35,509 bases of DNA. It comes from JBBKWJ01 sp037968895. GTDB lineage: Bacteria; Actinomycetota; Acidimicrobiia; Acidimicrobiales; SZUA-35. The notes beneath the pieces are model-generated. The model was not told the DNA's origin. It made no database searches and saw nothing but the letters and a program-made list of their open reading frames with translations. The stretch spans positions 1 to 35,509 of the forward strand of contig JBBKWJ010000219.1 of assembly GCA_037968895.1 (NCBI GenBank). Direction: 5' to 3'. Made by a program: the position numbers and the translations under genes. Shown here piece by piece: positions 6,989 to 15,181 of this stretch; within the stretch, counting starts at the first letter, position 1, and each line of letters opens with the position of its first letter.

Positions 6989-8344
6989 CTAAAGCGGCAG
7001 TGCCTGGGCTCCGTCGGGACCGTCTTCGATACGCCAACCCTGTTCGGCAAGCGTGTCTCGAATGGCGTCGGCTCTTGCGAAGTCTTTGGCCGCTCTGGCC
7101 TCGCCTCGTTCGACAACGAGTGCTTGAATCGCTGCGGGCACCTCGCCCGCAGTGTCATTGAGCACGAGCCCGAACACGGCCGTGAGCTCACGAGCGGTCG
7201 CGGCCGCGATTGAGCCGCCATCGACGTCGGCTGCATCGAGCAACGTATTTGCCTCTCGAACCTGACGAAACAGCAGGTCAGTTGCGCCTGGGAGATCAAA
7301 GTCGTTCTCGAGCAGCCCCTTGACCTGCGCGAGCACATCGGAAGACGGCTGGCCAGACAGATCAGCGGTGCGTCGAGCGAAACTGTCAAGACGTTCCAAC
7401 GCCGCCTCGGCGTTTCGAAGAGTGACGTCGGTGACCTCGATTGGCGATCGGTAGTGCGCCTGCATCACCACCAGGCGGTAGGCCCTTGGGTCGTACTCGG
7501 ACGCGATATCAAGAAGGTTCATCACGTTGCCGAGCGACTTGGACATCTTCTCGCCACCGAACTCGACGAATCCGTTGTGCATCCAGTGCTTGGCGAACTG
7601 GCGACCTTCGGCAACAGCCTGCGCTCGCTCGTTCTCGTGATGGGGAAACATGAGGTCCATGCCTCCCGTATGAAGGTCGAACCCTTCACCAAGAATGTCG
7701 AGGCTCATCACCACACACTCGGTGTGCCATCCAGGGCGTCCGGCACCCCACGGCGCATCCCACTTGGGCTCGCCCGGCTTCGCTAGCTTCCACAACGCGA
7801 AGTCGGCGGGATGACGCTTCTCCTCAGTGAAAACGACCCGTTCTCCGCCCCCTTCGAGCAGGTCATCGAGTGATTGATGGGCCAGGAGGCCGTAGCCCTC
7901 TACCGCCTCGACGGAAAGGTAGACGCCGTCGCTTGTGATGTATGCCTTATCCGCCTCAATCAGACGCCCGACGAGCGCCACCATCTCGGCCACGTATTCC
8001 GTTGCGTGTGGGGTGTGATCGGGTCGGCGGACATTAATGAGGTCCATCCCCTGCCACCAGACTTCTTCACAGCTTGTGGCGATATCTGACCAGTCACGGC
8101 CCTCGGCGTTGGCCCGATCGATGATTGAGTCGTCGATGTCAGTCACGTTCGAGACAAAAGTGACGTCGAGGCCATTCCACTCAAGGAAACGACGGTAAAG
8201 GTCGAACACAAGCGCCATTCTTCCGTGACCGATGTGAGGTGGGCCATACACCGTGGGCCCGCAGACGTACATCGAGACCTTTCCAGGGTCGCGGAGTTCA
8301 AGCGGAACAACCGCTTGGCGAGCGGAGTCGTAAAGGCGAATCAT
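6989..8344 (-). CDS. cysS: Cysteinyl-tRNA synthetase
   Basis: A class I aminoacyl-tRNA synthetase of 451 residues that charges tRNA(Cys). The HIGH motif is PHIGHGRM and KMSKS is EKMSKSLGN. The zinc ligands are in YVCGPT, HTECVV and FPHHENE. The C-terminal DALR-like region ends with ARAAKDFARADAIRDTL, typical of CysS and of the related mycothiol ligase MshC. The full length and anticodon-binding C-terminus favour CysS over MshC. The reading frame is open to 8737, but that extension only shadows serB. ATG 8344 starts the conserved MIRLYDS, with TAGCTT 7 nt upstream. Confidence 0.95.
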   Translation of the reverse strand: MIRLYDSARQAVVPLELRDPGKVSMYVCGPTVYGPPHIGHGRMALVFDLYRRFLEWNGLDVTFVSNVTDIDDSIIDRANAEGRDWSDIATSCEEVWWQGMDLINVRRPDHTPHATEYVAEMVALVGRLIEADKAYITSDGVYLSVEAVEGYGLLAHQSLDDLLEGGGERVVFTEEKRHPADFALWKLAKPGEPKWDAPWGAGRPGWHTECVVMSLDILGEGFDLHTGGMDLMFPHHENERAQAVAEGRQFAKHWMHNGFVEFGGEKMSKSLGNVMNLLDIASEYDPRAYRLVVMQAHYRSPIEVTDVTLRNAEAALERLDSFARRTADLSGQPSSDVLAQVKGLLENDFDLPGATDLLFRQVREANTLLDAADVDGGSIAAATARELTAVFGLVLNDTAGEVPAAIQALVVERGEARAAKDFARADAIRDTLAEQGWRIEDGPDGAQALPL

Positions 8345-8351
8345 GTCGGCC

Positions 8352-8357
8352 AAGCTA
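8352..8357 (-). promoter_or_regulatory. -10 box for a leaderless transcript (cysS)
   Basis: TAGCTT on the minus strand, 7 nt before the ATG of cysS, with no Shine-Dalgarno. The same hexamer at nearly the same distance precedes the nucleotidase gene near 32.8 kb. Confidence 0.5.
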
Positions 8358-8433
8358 CCCGATCGTCCCTTCAGCCGTAGACCCTTTTCCCTACTGATTT
8401 CGCCAAGCCCTGGCCTCACACGCGATACCGAGG

Positions 8434-8449
8434 CTGGTGCGCTCACCAG
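8434..8449. repeat. Perfect 6-bp inverted repeat in the cysS/serB divergent region
   Basis: CTGGTG, loop CGCT, CACCAG. It lies in the 171-bp region between the divergent cysS and serB genes. If both are leaderless it is upstream of both transcripts and could be a protein-binding site, not an RNA hairpin. Apart from the -10 boxes at the two ends, nothing else stands out in this spacer. Confidence 0.3.
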
Positions 8450-8502
8450 GAAGTCGCAACATTTCTTGATCCATCTTCTGTTGCCGCGTCCTTCGTGGCC
8501 GG

Positions 8503-8508
8503 TAGCGT
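8503..8508 (+). promoter_or_regulatory. Promoter for a leaderless transcript (serB)
   Basis: TAGCGT ends 7 nt before the GTG start at 8516. A possible -35, TTGCCG, lies at 8481-8486 with a 16-nt spacer. No Shine-Dalgarno is present. Confidence 0.5.
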
Positions 8509-8515
8509 GCGAGAC

Positions 8516-9706
8516 GTGACACCGCAGCAAAACCCGTCCGGCACGTTCCTCGTCCACATCTCTGGCGTCGACCACCCTGGCATTTCGGCTGGCCTCATGC
8601 AACGACTCGACGACGCCGATGCAACGATCCAAGACGTCGAGCAGATCATCATTAGAGGCCAGCTTTCGCTCAGCTTGGTTGTCGAGGTTCCGGGCGACCA
8701 CGACCTGCTGAAAGAGCTTCTTCTCTTTGGCTGGCAAGAGAAGGTGATCATCTCATTCGAGGCCATCGACTCAGATCCAATCGACCGCAAACCTGGACTC
8801 ATCGTCACGCTCGTTGGGGCTCACGTATCACCGGCGGAGTTCGGTGCGGTCGCAGAAGAGATCGCTTCGGCTGGTGGCAATATTGATCGAATCATTCGCC
8901 TCGCCCGCTACCCCGTCATGGCGTTTGAACTCGTCGTGTCAGGCGCCAATCTCGCCGACGTACGTGACCATCTTCTCGTAAGAGCGAAGGCGCTCGACGT
9001 CGATATTGCGGTGCAGCGAGAAGGCCTGGAGCGTCAGGCCCACCGTCTCATCGTGCTCGACGTCGACTCCACTTTGATTCGCGACGAAGTTATTGAGCTG
9101 ATCGCCGACGAGGCGGGCAAACGAGCCGAGGTCGAGGCCATCACCAAGAGGGCGATGGCGGGCGAACTCGACTTCGAAGACTCACTCCACCAGCGGGTTG
9201 CGCTGCTCGAAGGAATCAGCACCGACGTGATGGATCGAGTACGTGATCAGGTCAGGCTCACCCCAGGAGCTCGCACCTTCGTCCGCACCTTGCGACGACT
9301 CGGCTATCGCACCGCCATTGTGTCCGGCGGCTTCACCGTAGTCACCGATCATCTCGCGAGAGAGCTTGGCATCAACCACGCCTACGCGAACCAGCTTGAG
9401 GTACACGACGGTGTGCTGACCGGCCGGGTCACCGGGCGCATCGTTGACCGAAAAGGAAAGGCCGACCTTCTCTGCACGATCGCCGAACTCGAAGGCGTGC
9501 CGCTCAGCCAAGTCGTCGCCGTCGGCGACGGCGCCAACGATCTCGACATGCTCAATGCGGCGGGGCTCGGTATTGCCTTTAACGCAAAGCCAATTGTGCA
9601 AAACGCGGCCGACACAGCGATTAATGTCCCATATCTCGACGCGATTCTCTTCTTGCTCGGCATTCGCCGCGAAGACATCGACGCTGCTGACAACGATCTG
9701 GACTAG
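8516..9706 (+). CDS. serB: Phosphoserine phosphatase with two ACT domains
   Basis: A 396-residue enzyme that removes phosphate from O-phospho-L-serine, the last step of serine synthesis. Two N-terminal ACT domains (about residues 10-80 and 93-165; the first contains VHISGVDHPGI) precede a HAD phosphatase domain, as in mycobacterial SerB2, and probably allow serine feedback. HAD motifs: DVDSTL near residue 182 with the nucleophilic Asp, SGGF, a conserved Lys in RKGKAD, and GDGANDLDML. The GTG at 8516 is preferred over 8495 because of the -10 box spacing. Its stop codon shares the bases CTAG with the stop of the convergent hydrolase gene. Confidence 0.95.
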   Translation: MTPQQNPSGTFLVHISGVDHPGISAGLMQRLDDADATIQDVEQIIIRGQLSLSLVVEVPGDHDLLKELLLFGWQEKVIISFEAIDSDPIDRKPGLIVTLVGAHVSPAEFGAVAEEIASAGGNIDRIIRLARYPVMAFELVVSGANLADVRDHLLVRAKALDVDIAVQREGLERQAHRLIVLDVDSTLIRDEVIELIADEAGKRAEVEAITKRAMAGELDFEDSLHQRVALLEGISTDVMDRVRDQVRLTPGARTFVRTLRRLGYRTAIVSGGFTVVTDHLARELGINHAYANQLEVHDGVLTGRVTGRIVDRKGKADLLCTIAELEGVPLSQVVAVGDGANDLDMLNAAGLGIAFNAKPIVQNAADTAINVPYLDAILFLLGIRREDIDAADNDLD

Positions 9707-10692
9707 ACGCTTTCCAGTTTCCAGCTTGCCGTTAGCCGAGGATCACCGTCGCAACTCACGCGGCCCTCGCGATGCAGCGCAAGAAGATGCGATAAAACCG
9801 AGCTGGCAGCTGCTCTCCAAAGTCGTTTATCGGTCGCTTCATACATTGGCGGCACGAGTTCCTTGATGGTCGTCGCCCCGCCGCTCAGACCAGCCAGAAT
9901 CTGAGCTTCACGACCCTCACGATGTGCGATGAATGCGCGCACATACGAATGAGGGTCTTCAATCGCTGGACCGTGGGTTGGCCAATAGCGAATGTCTGGC
10001 CGGTCAAGCAGCTTTCGCAAACTGGCCATGTAGTCGTACAAGTCGCCGTCCGGAGGCGAGATGACTGACGTAGCCCAACCCATGACATGATCACCGGTGA
10101 AGAGCACCGATTCTTCTCGCAGACCAAAGCAGATGTGATTCGAGGTGTGGCCTGGGGTGTGCACCACGTCGACCGACCATCCGGTGCCTACGATGACATC
10201 ACCATCGTCCACCTTGATATCGGGCACGAACTCGAGGTCGGGACCCTCACTCTTGAGCTCATCAGGTAGCTCGGCCCATTCCTTGTCAAACTGCTTCTGC
10301 TCGTCTTCGGTGATGTACTCATCGAACCGAACGGTGTCGAGTGGGTCGGCTTCGGGCACCGGACCGTGTGGCCCGAACCCAACCGTCGGCGCGCCAGTAC
10401 GGGCGACAAGCGTATTCACCGCAGCGGTGTGATCGGTATGGGTATGGGTGACGAGGATGTGCGACACGGACTCGTCCGGGCCAAGGGCGCCAAGCACTGC
10501 GTCGATGTGTGCTTCGAGCTCCGGGCCGGGGTCAATGATTGCAACATTGCCCTTGCCGACGATGTACACGCCCGTCCCCTTGAACGTGAAGGGGTTCGGG
10601 TTCTTGGCCACAACGCGACGGATTAGTGGCGACAACTGCTCGACTACGTGGTAGTTGGGCTCGAAGTCTCGATTGAATGCAGGTCCGGCCAC
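9703..10692 (-). CDS. Metallo-beta-lactamase-fold hydrolase
   Basis: A 329-residue MBL-fold protein. The metal site is THTHTDHTAAV (HxHxDH) near residue 84, followed by VVHTPGHTSNHICFG, TGDHVMGWA and WPTHGP. The layout resembles the LACTB2/glyoxalase II-like group that includes thioester hydrolases and a ribonuclease. A short C-terminal winged-helix-like part (RRAAASSVLSHLLALHREGRV) fits that group. The start is GTG with AGGAG 6 nt upstream. Substrate cannot be assigned. It lies downstream of the thioesterase gene with a 94-nt gap. Confidence 0.85.
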   Translation of the reverse strand: MAGPAFNRDFEPNYHVVEQLSPLIRRVVAKNPNPFTFKGTGVYIVGKGNVAIIDPGPELEAHIDAVLGALGPDESVSHILVTHTHTDHTAAVNTLVARTGAPTVGFGPHGPVPEADPLDTVRFDEYITEDEQKQFDKEWAELPDELKSEGPDLEFVPDIKVDDGDVIVGTGWSVDVVHTPGHTSNHICFGLREESVLFTGDHVMGWATSVISPPDGDLYDYMASLRKLLDRPDIRYWPTHGPAIEDPHSYVRAFIAHREGREAQILAGLSGGATTIKELVPPMYEATDKRLWRAAASSVLSHLLALHREGRVSCDGDPRLTASWKLESV

Positions 10693-10786
10693 AATGATCT
10701 CCTGAGCGTTCCTTGTGATAGCCAGAAGGCCATCCGATACTGGGGGCCATCATCGTGCGACGAAGCGGCCAACACAAACCGAGGTA

Positions 10787-11191
10787 TCAGGGAGCCTCGA
10801 CCAGAGGGGCCAACCGCTCAAAGATCCACGGCTCGGGACGAGTGGGGCGCCCCGCTCGATTGCACACACCGGCCCGAACTTCAGCAGTGACAAGAACGGT
10901 GTCACCGCGGCTAATCACTTGCTTCCATCGACTGCTCGCCCTGCGGATCTCGATCACACTCGTAGACACGGTGACCGTGTCACCCATCAGCGCCGGCCGC
11001 ACGTAGCGAAGCGACAAGTCGGTAATGACGAGCTGGAAACCAGCGTCGGTGAGCGAGACAAGGTCGAGGCCAACTGAGGCCAGGGCTTCGGTTCGTGCCA
11101 CCTCGAGGTAGACGGCGTACACCGCGTGGTTTACGTGACCATATGGATCGATCTCCGCAAACCGAACATCAATCGAGCACTCATGAGCCAT
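10787..11191 (-). CDS. Hotdog-fold acyl-CoA thioesterase
   Basis: A 134-residue single-hotdog protein of the 4-hydroxybenzoyl-CoA thioesterase/YbgC/FadM type. The active-site block is FAEIDPYGHVNHAVYAVYLE, with the catalytic Asp near residue 16. RYVRPALMGDTVTV is the usual second strand region. It would hydrolyse an acyl- or aryl-CoA in the cytoplasm. ATG 11191 has no Shine-Dalgarno. TAGCGT ends 6 nt upstream and overlaps the stop codon of the preceding gene. Confidence 0.85.
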   Translation of the reverse strand: MAHECSIDVRFAEIDPYGHVNHAVYAVYLEVARTEALASVGLDLVSLTDAGFQLVITDLSLRYVRPALMGDTVTVSTSVIEIRRASSRWKQVISRGDTVLVTAEVRAGVCNRAGRPTRPEPWIFERLAPLVEAP

Positions 11192-11197
11192 GCCGCG

Positions 11198-11203
11198 ACG
11201 CTA
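11198..11203 (-). promoter_or_regulatory. -10 box built on the upstream gene's stop codon
   Basis: TAGCGT on the minus strand, 6 nt before the thioesterase ATG. Its first three bases are the TAG stop of the DinB-like gene. This would give a leaderless thioesterase transcript starting at the end of the upstream gene. Confidence 0.45.
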
Positions 11204-11986
11204 CATCGTGAAGGCGAGATTGCGACTTGCTCGCTCACCGAGCTCGGAGTCGCCATCGGACTCGACTCGTCCCTCGTCGATGATCGCCTGGGGATCGACT
11301 CGGCCACAGGCCAGAAGCAGGAAGGCTTGATGGTCGACGGTGAGCGACGCAGTTGGTGCTTCGAGTCGGTCAACGACCCCGGCCCGGCCATCGACTGCGA
11401 CGTACATATTGCGGCCAGCATCTCCGGTGACGTGAAGGGCGATGGACTGCCCATCAGCGAGTCCGACCTTCTTGCCAATGATGTAGCCGAGGCTCCGGTG
11501 GACCTCATCGAGCGCCATCTCGGCTGCCGGTCCGTCGAGGTGCCCGGGAATGCCTAGAGGCACTCGAATATCTTGTTCGTGGACCCACAGGTCGAAAACA
11601 CGGACGGCCATAAAGCGGCCATAGGTCTGGGCACCAACAGGGGTCCACGACGGCGCCTCAAACACACTGTCATCGAGGCTTGCCAGCTGAGCCTTTCTTG
11701 CATCAAAGATTCGACGGGTCTCGGCGAGGAGGTCAGCGCCAGACCATGTCACCCACTCGGCCATGTCGGCCCCGATGGCAGCGAAATCGAGCGGCGTGTC
11801 GACCGAGGGTTCATCGATCTCGAGCAGTGCCTTTTCGATGGCGGCAAGGTGAGCGAAGACGCCAGCGACGGTCCAGTCAGGACAGAGCGACTGGGTCGCC
11901 CATTGGGACTCGTCAAGCTGCTCGCCAAGCGAAAGAAGCGAGTCGAAACAAATGGCAGTGTTATCGCGAAGTAGTTGTTGGGTCAT
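11201..11986 (-). CDS. Maleylpyruvate isomerase-like, mycothiol-dependent family protein (DinB-like)
   Basis: A 261-residue protein of the actinobacterial TIGR03083 type. The N-terminal four-helix DinB-like domain shows CPDWTVAGVFAHLAAIEKAL and later RVFDLWVHEQDIR, whose His and Asp/Glu residues are the expected metal ligands. The C-terminal half (ALHVTGDAGRNMYVAVDGRAG, TASLTVDHQAFLLLACGR) is the usual sterol-carrier-like extension. Members use mycothiol as cofactor, but most have no known substrate. AGAGGA precedes the ATG. It lies between selD and the thioesterase gene. Confidence 0.82.
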   Translation of the reverse strand: MTQQLLRDNTAICFDSLLSLGEQLDESQWATQSLCPDWTVAGVFAHLAAIEKALLEIDEPSVDTPLDFAAIGADMAEWVTWSGADLLAETRRIFDARKAQLASLDDSVFEAPSWTPVGAQTYGRFMAVRVFDLWVHEQDIRVPLGIPGHLDGPAAEMALDEVHRSLGYIIGKKVGLADGQSIALHVTGDAGRNMYVAVDGRAGVVDRLEAPTASLTVDHQAFLLLACGRVDPQAIIDEGRVESDGDSELGERASRNLAFTM

Positions 11987-12040
11987 GGTGGTCCTCTCGA
12001 AGAACTCGATTGTGGCATGAGCCGCGACCCGAACCGAAAC

Positions 12041-13069
12041 CTAGACGATGTTGATGGTGCCTGTCCCCGCACTCGTCCAGCCGACAATTGCCGCTTCGTG
12101 GCCGGAGTCGATCAGTTGCTGAAGCGTCTCAGACGCGACGTCTGAAGGTACGCCGAAGACCAAGCCGCCAGAAGTTTGCGCGTCGGCCAACAACATCACC
12201 ACGCTCGGATCGACTCCGTCGGCCACGAGCCGAGCCTCAATTGATTCAAGGTTTCGCACAGAACCGCCTGGCACAAACCCTTCATCGGCGAGCTCGCGGA
12301 CACCGTCGAGAATTGGCACATCGGCCGCAACGAGGGTCACGTCGACTGCCGATTCAAGGGCGGCTCGCCCCAGGTGACCGAGTAGCCCGAAGCCAGTGAC
12401 GTCAGTGGCGCCAGTGGCACCTGCGGCGAGAGCGATTGTGGCGGCTCGGTCGTTGAGCTTGGTCATCTGGGCGATTGCCGCCTCAAGCAGAGCCGGCGGG
12501 CAGCTGCCACGCTTGACCGCGGTTGACACCACGCCGATTCCAAGCGGTTTGGTGAGCAGCAGCGTCTGGCCTGGCCGCAGGCCAGCGTTGGTCAGGAGGC
12601 GATCGGGATGAGCTTCGCCGACGACAGCGAGACCAAACTTCGGCTCGGGATCGTCGACCGTGTGACCGCCAGCAATGACGAAACCGCCCTCAGCGGCGAT
12701 CGAGGCGGCTCCGGCCAGCACTTCGCCAAGAAGATCGGTGCTGAGTTCTTCGCGATTCCAGCCGCAGAGGTTGAGCGCCAAGAGTGGCGTGCCGCCCATG
12801 GCGTACACATCGGACACCGCATTAGCCGCGGCGATACGGCCCCAGGTGAAGGCGTCGTCAACGAGCGGTGTGATGAAGTCGGCAGTAACGATGAGCGCTC
12901 GGTCGTCGGCGAGGCGCCACACGGCGGCATCGTCGCCGGTTGTCGCATCGACCAGAAGTCGAGGATCGTCATTTGGGGTTAGATGGCTCAACACGTGGGC
13001 CAACTCGCTAGGCGAGAACTTGCACGCTCAACCAGCGCCGTGGCTGAACTCAGTCAGTCGTCTTGTCAT
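12041..13069 (-). CDS. selD: Selenide, water dikinase (selenophosphate synthase), itself a selenoprotein
   Basis: Makes selenophosphate from selenide and ATP, the selenium donor for selenocysteine-tRNA. Reading from ATG 13069 gives MTRRLTEFSHGAG, then an in-frame UGA (13028-13030), then ACKFSPSELAHVLSHL, and the frame stays open to 12041. The UGA falls exactly at the catalytic Cys/Sec position of the SelD motif GAG(C/U)xCK, so Sec is residue 14 of 342. The rest is typical: GDDAAVW, TADFITPLVDDAFTWGRIAA, NAVSDVYAMGG, TDVTGFGLLGH. A plausible SECIS hairpin follows the UGA. Without recoding, the gene would be called as a 320-residue fragment lacking its active site. A GGGGG-rich stretch 6 nt before the ATG may serve as ribosome-binding site. 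selA, selB and selC are not in the window. Confidence 0.93.
12993..13027 (-). promoter_or_regulatory. Putative bacterial SECIS element in selD
   Basis: Directly after the UGA, the mRNA can fold GCGUG with CACGU, then CAA with UUG, a 3-nt bulge GUU, CUCGC with GCGAG, and a CUA loop. The apical loop lies 17-19 nt after the UGA, about where the SelB-binding loop sits in known bacterial SECIS elements. The fold was drawn by hand, so its energy is not known. Confidence 0.6.
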
Positions 13070-13182
13070 GGTGCACCCCCGTTCGTCGTCATGCTCGTAA
13101 GCCGCCAACGTTAGCTGACGTCTGGCTCTGGCCATATTCGCAGCGGCAAGAGTTCGACTACCTCGTCGAGCGCAACGTTGGG

Positions 13183-14196
13183 TCAGTTCGTCGATGTTCG
13201 AACGACGAGACAAGTTGGCGCCACCACTCGTTCAGGCGGCGAGGTTCGAGCATCTATCGACTTCATGAGAAGGCGACCAGCGGCCGCTCCGACGGCTTCG
13301 ACATCTTGTCGAATAGTCGAAAGGCCGAACAAAGCAGACATCTCGTTGTCATCGAATCCGACAACTGCCATGTCTTCTGGGCTCCGCATCGACCTCCGTC
13401 GCAGTTCGTCGAGCGCTCCGAGGGCCATCTCATCGTTCATGGCGAACACCGCAGTTGGCGGGTCGTCTAGCTCAAGCAAACGGCTCACTGCCTCTCGACC
13501 GCCATCAATCGAAAAATCGCCAACGACTTCGAGTTTGGGGTCGAGGGCGATTCCTGCCGTGGTGAGTGCCTGACGATAGCCATCACGACGCAGACCAGGA
13601 ATCTGGAAGCCGAGCTCATGGGGAAGGCCGTGCAACAGCCCGATGCGGGTGTGGCCAGATCGTATGAGGTGAGAAACAGCCAGACAGGCCGACTCAGATT
13701 CAGGCAGCGTCACTGAACCAAAGTGCTTCGTCTCGTGCCCAATTGTCACAATCTGGGCTCCGGCCTCGCGCAGTCGGTCAGCTTCTTCGGGGAAAAGCAA
13801 GATATCGACAAGTACCAATGCATCGCTGCGACGCCACCATGCGCCGCGCCCGGCCAAGAAGCGATGCCGTTCGGCCTCGCTCGCGACGACGTAAAGCAGA
13901 AGGTCATAATCGGCGTCTTTGAGAACTGCCTCTAAACCTGCGACAACAGACGAGAAGTACCACGTATTGACTACCGGTACCGCGACAGCGATGGTGCCAG
14001 TTCGGCCAGCAGCGAGTCGGGCAGCCGATGGGTCGGCGACGTACGCCAACTGACGGGCGACATCGCGGATCCTTTGACGTGTCGTTGGCGCAACGTTTGG
14101 CAGGTCTCGTAGTGCTCGACTCACGGTCGCGACTGACACGCCAGCGACCTTGGCGACGTCTTCGATCGTTACCTGTTTTGACGGGAGGCTGCTCAT
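13183..14196 (-). CDS. LacI-family transcriptional regulator
   Basis: A 337-residue repressor-type protein. The N-terminal helix-turn-helix is VTIEDVAKVAGVSVATVSRALRD... (about residues 9-28), followed by the hinge region and LAAGRTGTIAVAVPV, the start of the periplasmic-binding-like effector domain. The C-terminal part shows FAMNDEMALGALDELR and VGFDDNEMSALF, typical of sugar-responsive members. It follows the aldo/keto reductase gene by 43 nt and may regulate it, though no sugar operon is nearby. Its effector is unknown. No clear Shine-Dalgarno or close -10 box was found, so it is probably co-transcribed. Confidence 0.9.
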   Translation of the reverse strand: MSSLPSKQVTIEDVAKVAGVSVATVSRALRDLPNVAPTTRQRIRDVARQLAYVADPSAARLAAGRTGTIAVAVPVVNTWYFSSVVAGLEAVLKDADYDLLLYVVASEAERHRFLAGRGAWWRRSDALVLVDILLFPEEADRLREAGAQIVTIGHETKHFGSVTLPESESACLAVSHLIRSGHTRIGLLHGLPHELGFQIPGLRRDGYRQALTTAGIALDPKLEVVGDFSIDGGREAVSRLLELDDPPTAVFAMNDEMALGALDELRRRSMRSPEDMAVVGFDDNEMSALFGLSTIRQDVEAVGAAAGRLLMKSIDARTSPPERVVAPTCLVVRTSTN

Positions 14197-14239
14197 TCAT
14201 AACTCGCAGTGATGGAAAATACGGACTGTCAATGCGGTG

Positions 14240-15157
14240 TTACGGAAGCGGGACCCCTTCGGAGGCTTGGAACAAGCCGTACACGTCGTCGCGATCGAGA
14301 GTCACGCCTAGAGCCGTATTTGCGTCGGCCAAGCGATCAGGGTTTTGCGAACCAACAAGAGCGACCGGTCGAGAAGGATGCGCAAGGATAAAAGCGATCG
14401 CCAAGGCGGACCTGCTCACGCCTTCGCGCTCGGCCAGTTCGTCCATCAGGGCGAGAAGCTCTGCCCTGACACCCTCGCCGGTTGCCAGCGACCCGCCTGC
14501 AAGCGGGCTCCATGCCAACGGCACTGTGGCTTCACGCATACAGCGGTCAAGCGTGCCGTCGCTCATCGGGTCCAGATGGGTAAGTGAGAACTGTGGCTGA
14601 TCGCTGGCAATGGGGAATGGCAGGAAGCGAGCAAGCGCGTCAGTCTGATGCGGCAGGTGATTCGACACACCGACGGTACGAATCTTGCCTGCTTCGACCA
14701 ATCCGACCAGCGTCGCGGCGAGTTCTTCGGGGTGCGTGTACATGTCGGGTCGGTGGATCTGATAAAGGTCGATCGTCTCGACGCCAAGCCGCTGCAAACT
14801 GTTGTCGCATGCCGTGATGAGGTAGTCGGCACCCGAGTTGTATGGCGTTGGCGGAGCGATTCCGCCCTTCGTGGCAAGGACAAGCTGGTCACGTAGGTGA
14901 GGGGCTTTGGCCAAAACTCGACCGAGAACTTCCTCATTTGTGCCGAATCCGGTGCCGCCGTGATCGAGACCATACACATCAGCGGTATCAACAAGATTCA
15001 TGCCAAGCGCCAGTGCCGCTTCAAGCACCCCTTGCTGTCGACTCACATCTTCGCCACTATCAGTGAACCGCCAGCAGCCGAAGCCAATTGGGCCAACCTC
15101 AAATGGGCCGAGAGTGCGCGTGGAAGCTGAGATAAGTGAAGTCGAAGTAGTAGCCAT
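14240..15157 (-). CDS. Aldo/keto reductase
   Basis: A 305-residue NAD(P)H-dependent oxidoreductase with a TIM-barrel fold. The catalytic tetrad is visible: Asp and Tyr in NLVDTADVYG, Lys in LATKGG, and His in YQIHRPD. VGVSNH and the late SQNPDRLADANTAL match the strand-7 and cofactor phosphate regions. It lies 24 nt downstream of ogt on the same strand, so it may belong to the alkylation-repair operon. A TAACCT box ends 9 nt before the ATG, a weak promoter candidate. Substrate is unknown. Confidence 0.9.
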   Translation of the reverse strand: MATTSTSLISASTRTLGPFEVGPIGFGCWRFTDSGEDVSRQQGVLEAALALGMNLVDTADVYGLDHGGTGFGTNEEVLGRVLAKAPHLRDQLVLATKGGIAPPTPYNSGADYLITACDNSLQRLGVETIDLYQIHRPDMYTHPEELAATLVGLVEAGKIRTVGVSNHLPHQTDALARFLPFPIASDQPQFSLTHLDPMSDGTLDRCMREATVPLAWSPLAGGSLATGEGVRAELLALMDELAEREGVSRSALAIAFILAHPSRPVALVGSQNPDRLADANTALGVTLDRDDVYGLFQASEGVPLP

Positions 15158-15181
15158 TGTCAGTCGAGGTTAGCAATCGCG

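Noticed and set aside
8345..8737. N-terminal extension of cysS to 8737
   Set aside because: It runs antisense through serB, and CysS proteins begin at the MIRLYDS block.
13105..13180. Two CAACGTT sites (13105-13112 region and 13173-13180) as LacI operators
   Set aside because: The core has a central CG as in many LacI operators, but the flanks are not symmetric and a third copy lies inside the lacI coding region. Chance is not excluded.
13028..13213. A separate 61-codon minus-strand gene upstream of selD
   Set aside because: Its last 13 codons are the N-terminus of SelD. The apparent stop is the selenocysteine UGA, and the upstream part has no gene-like features.
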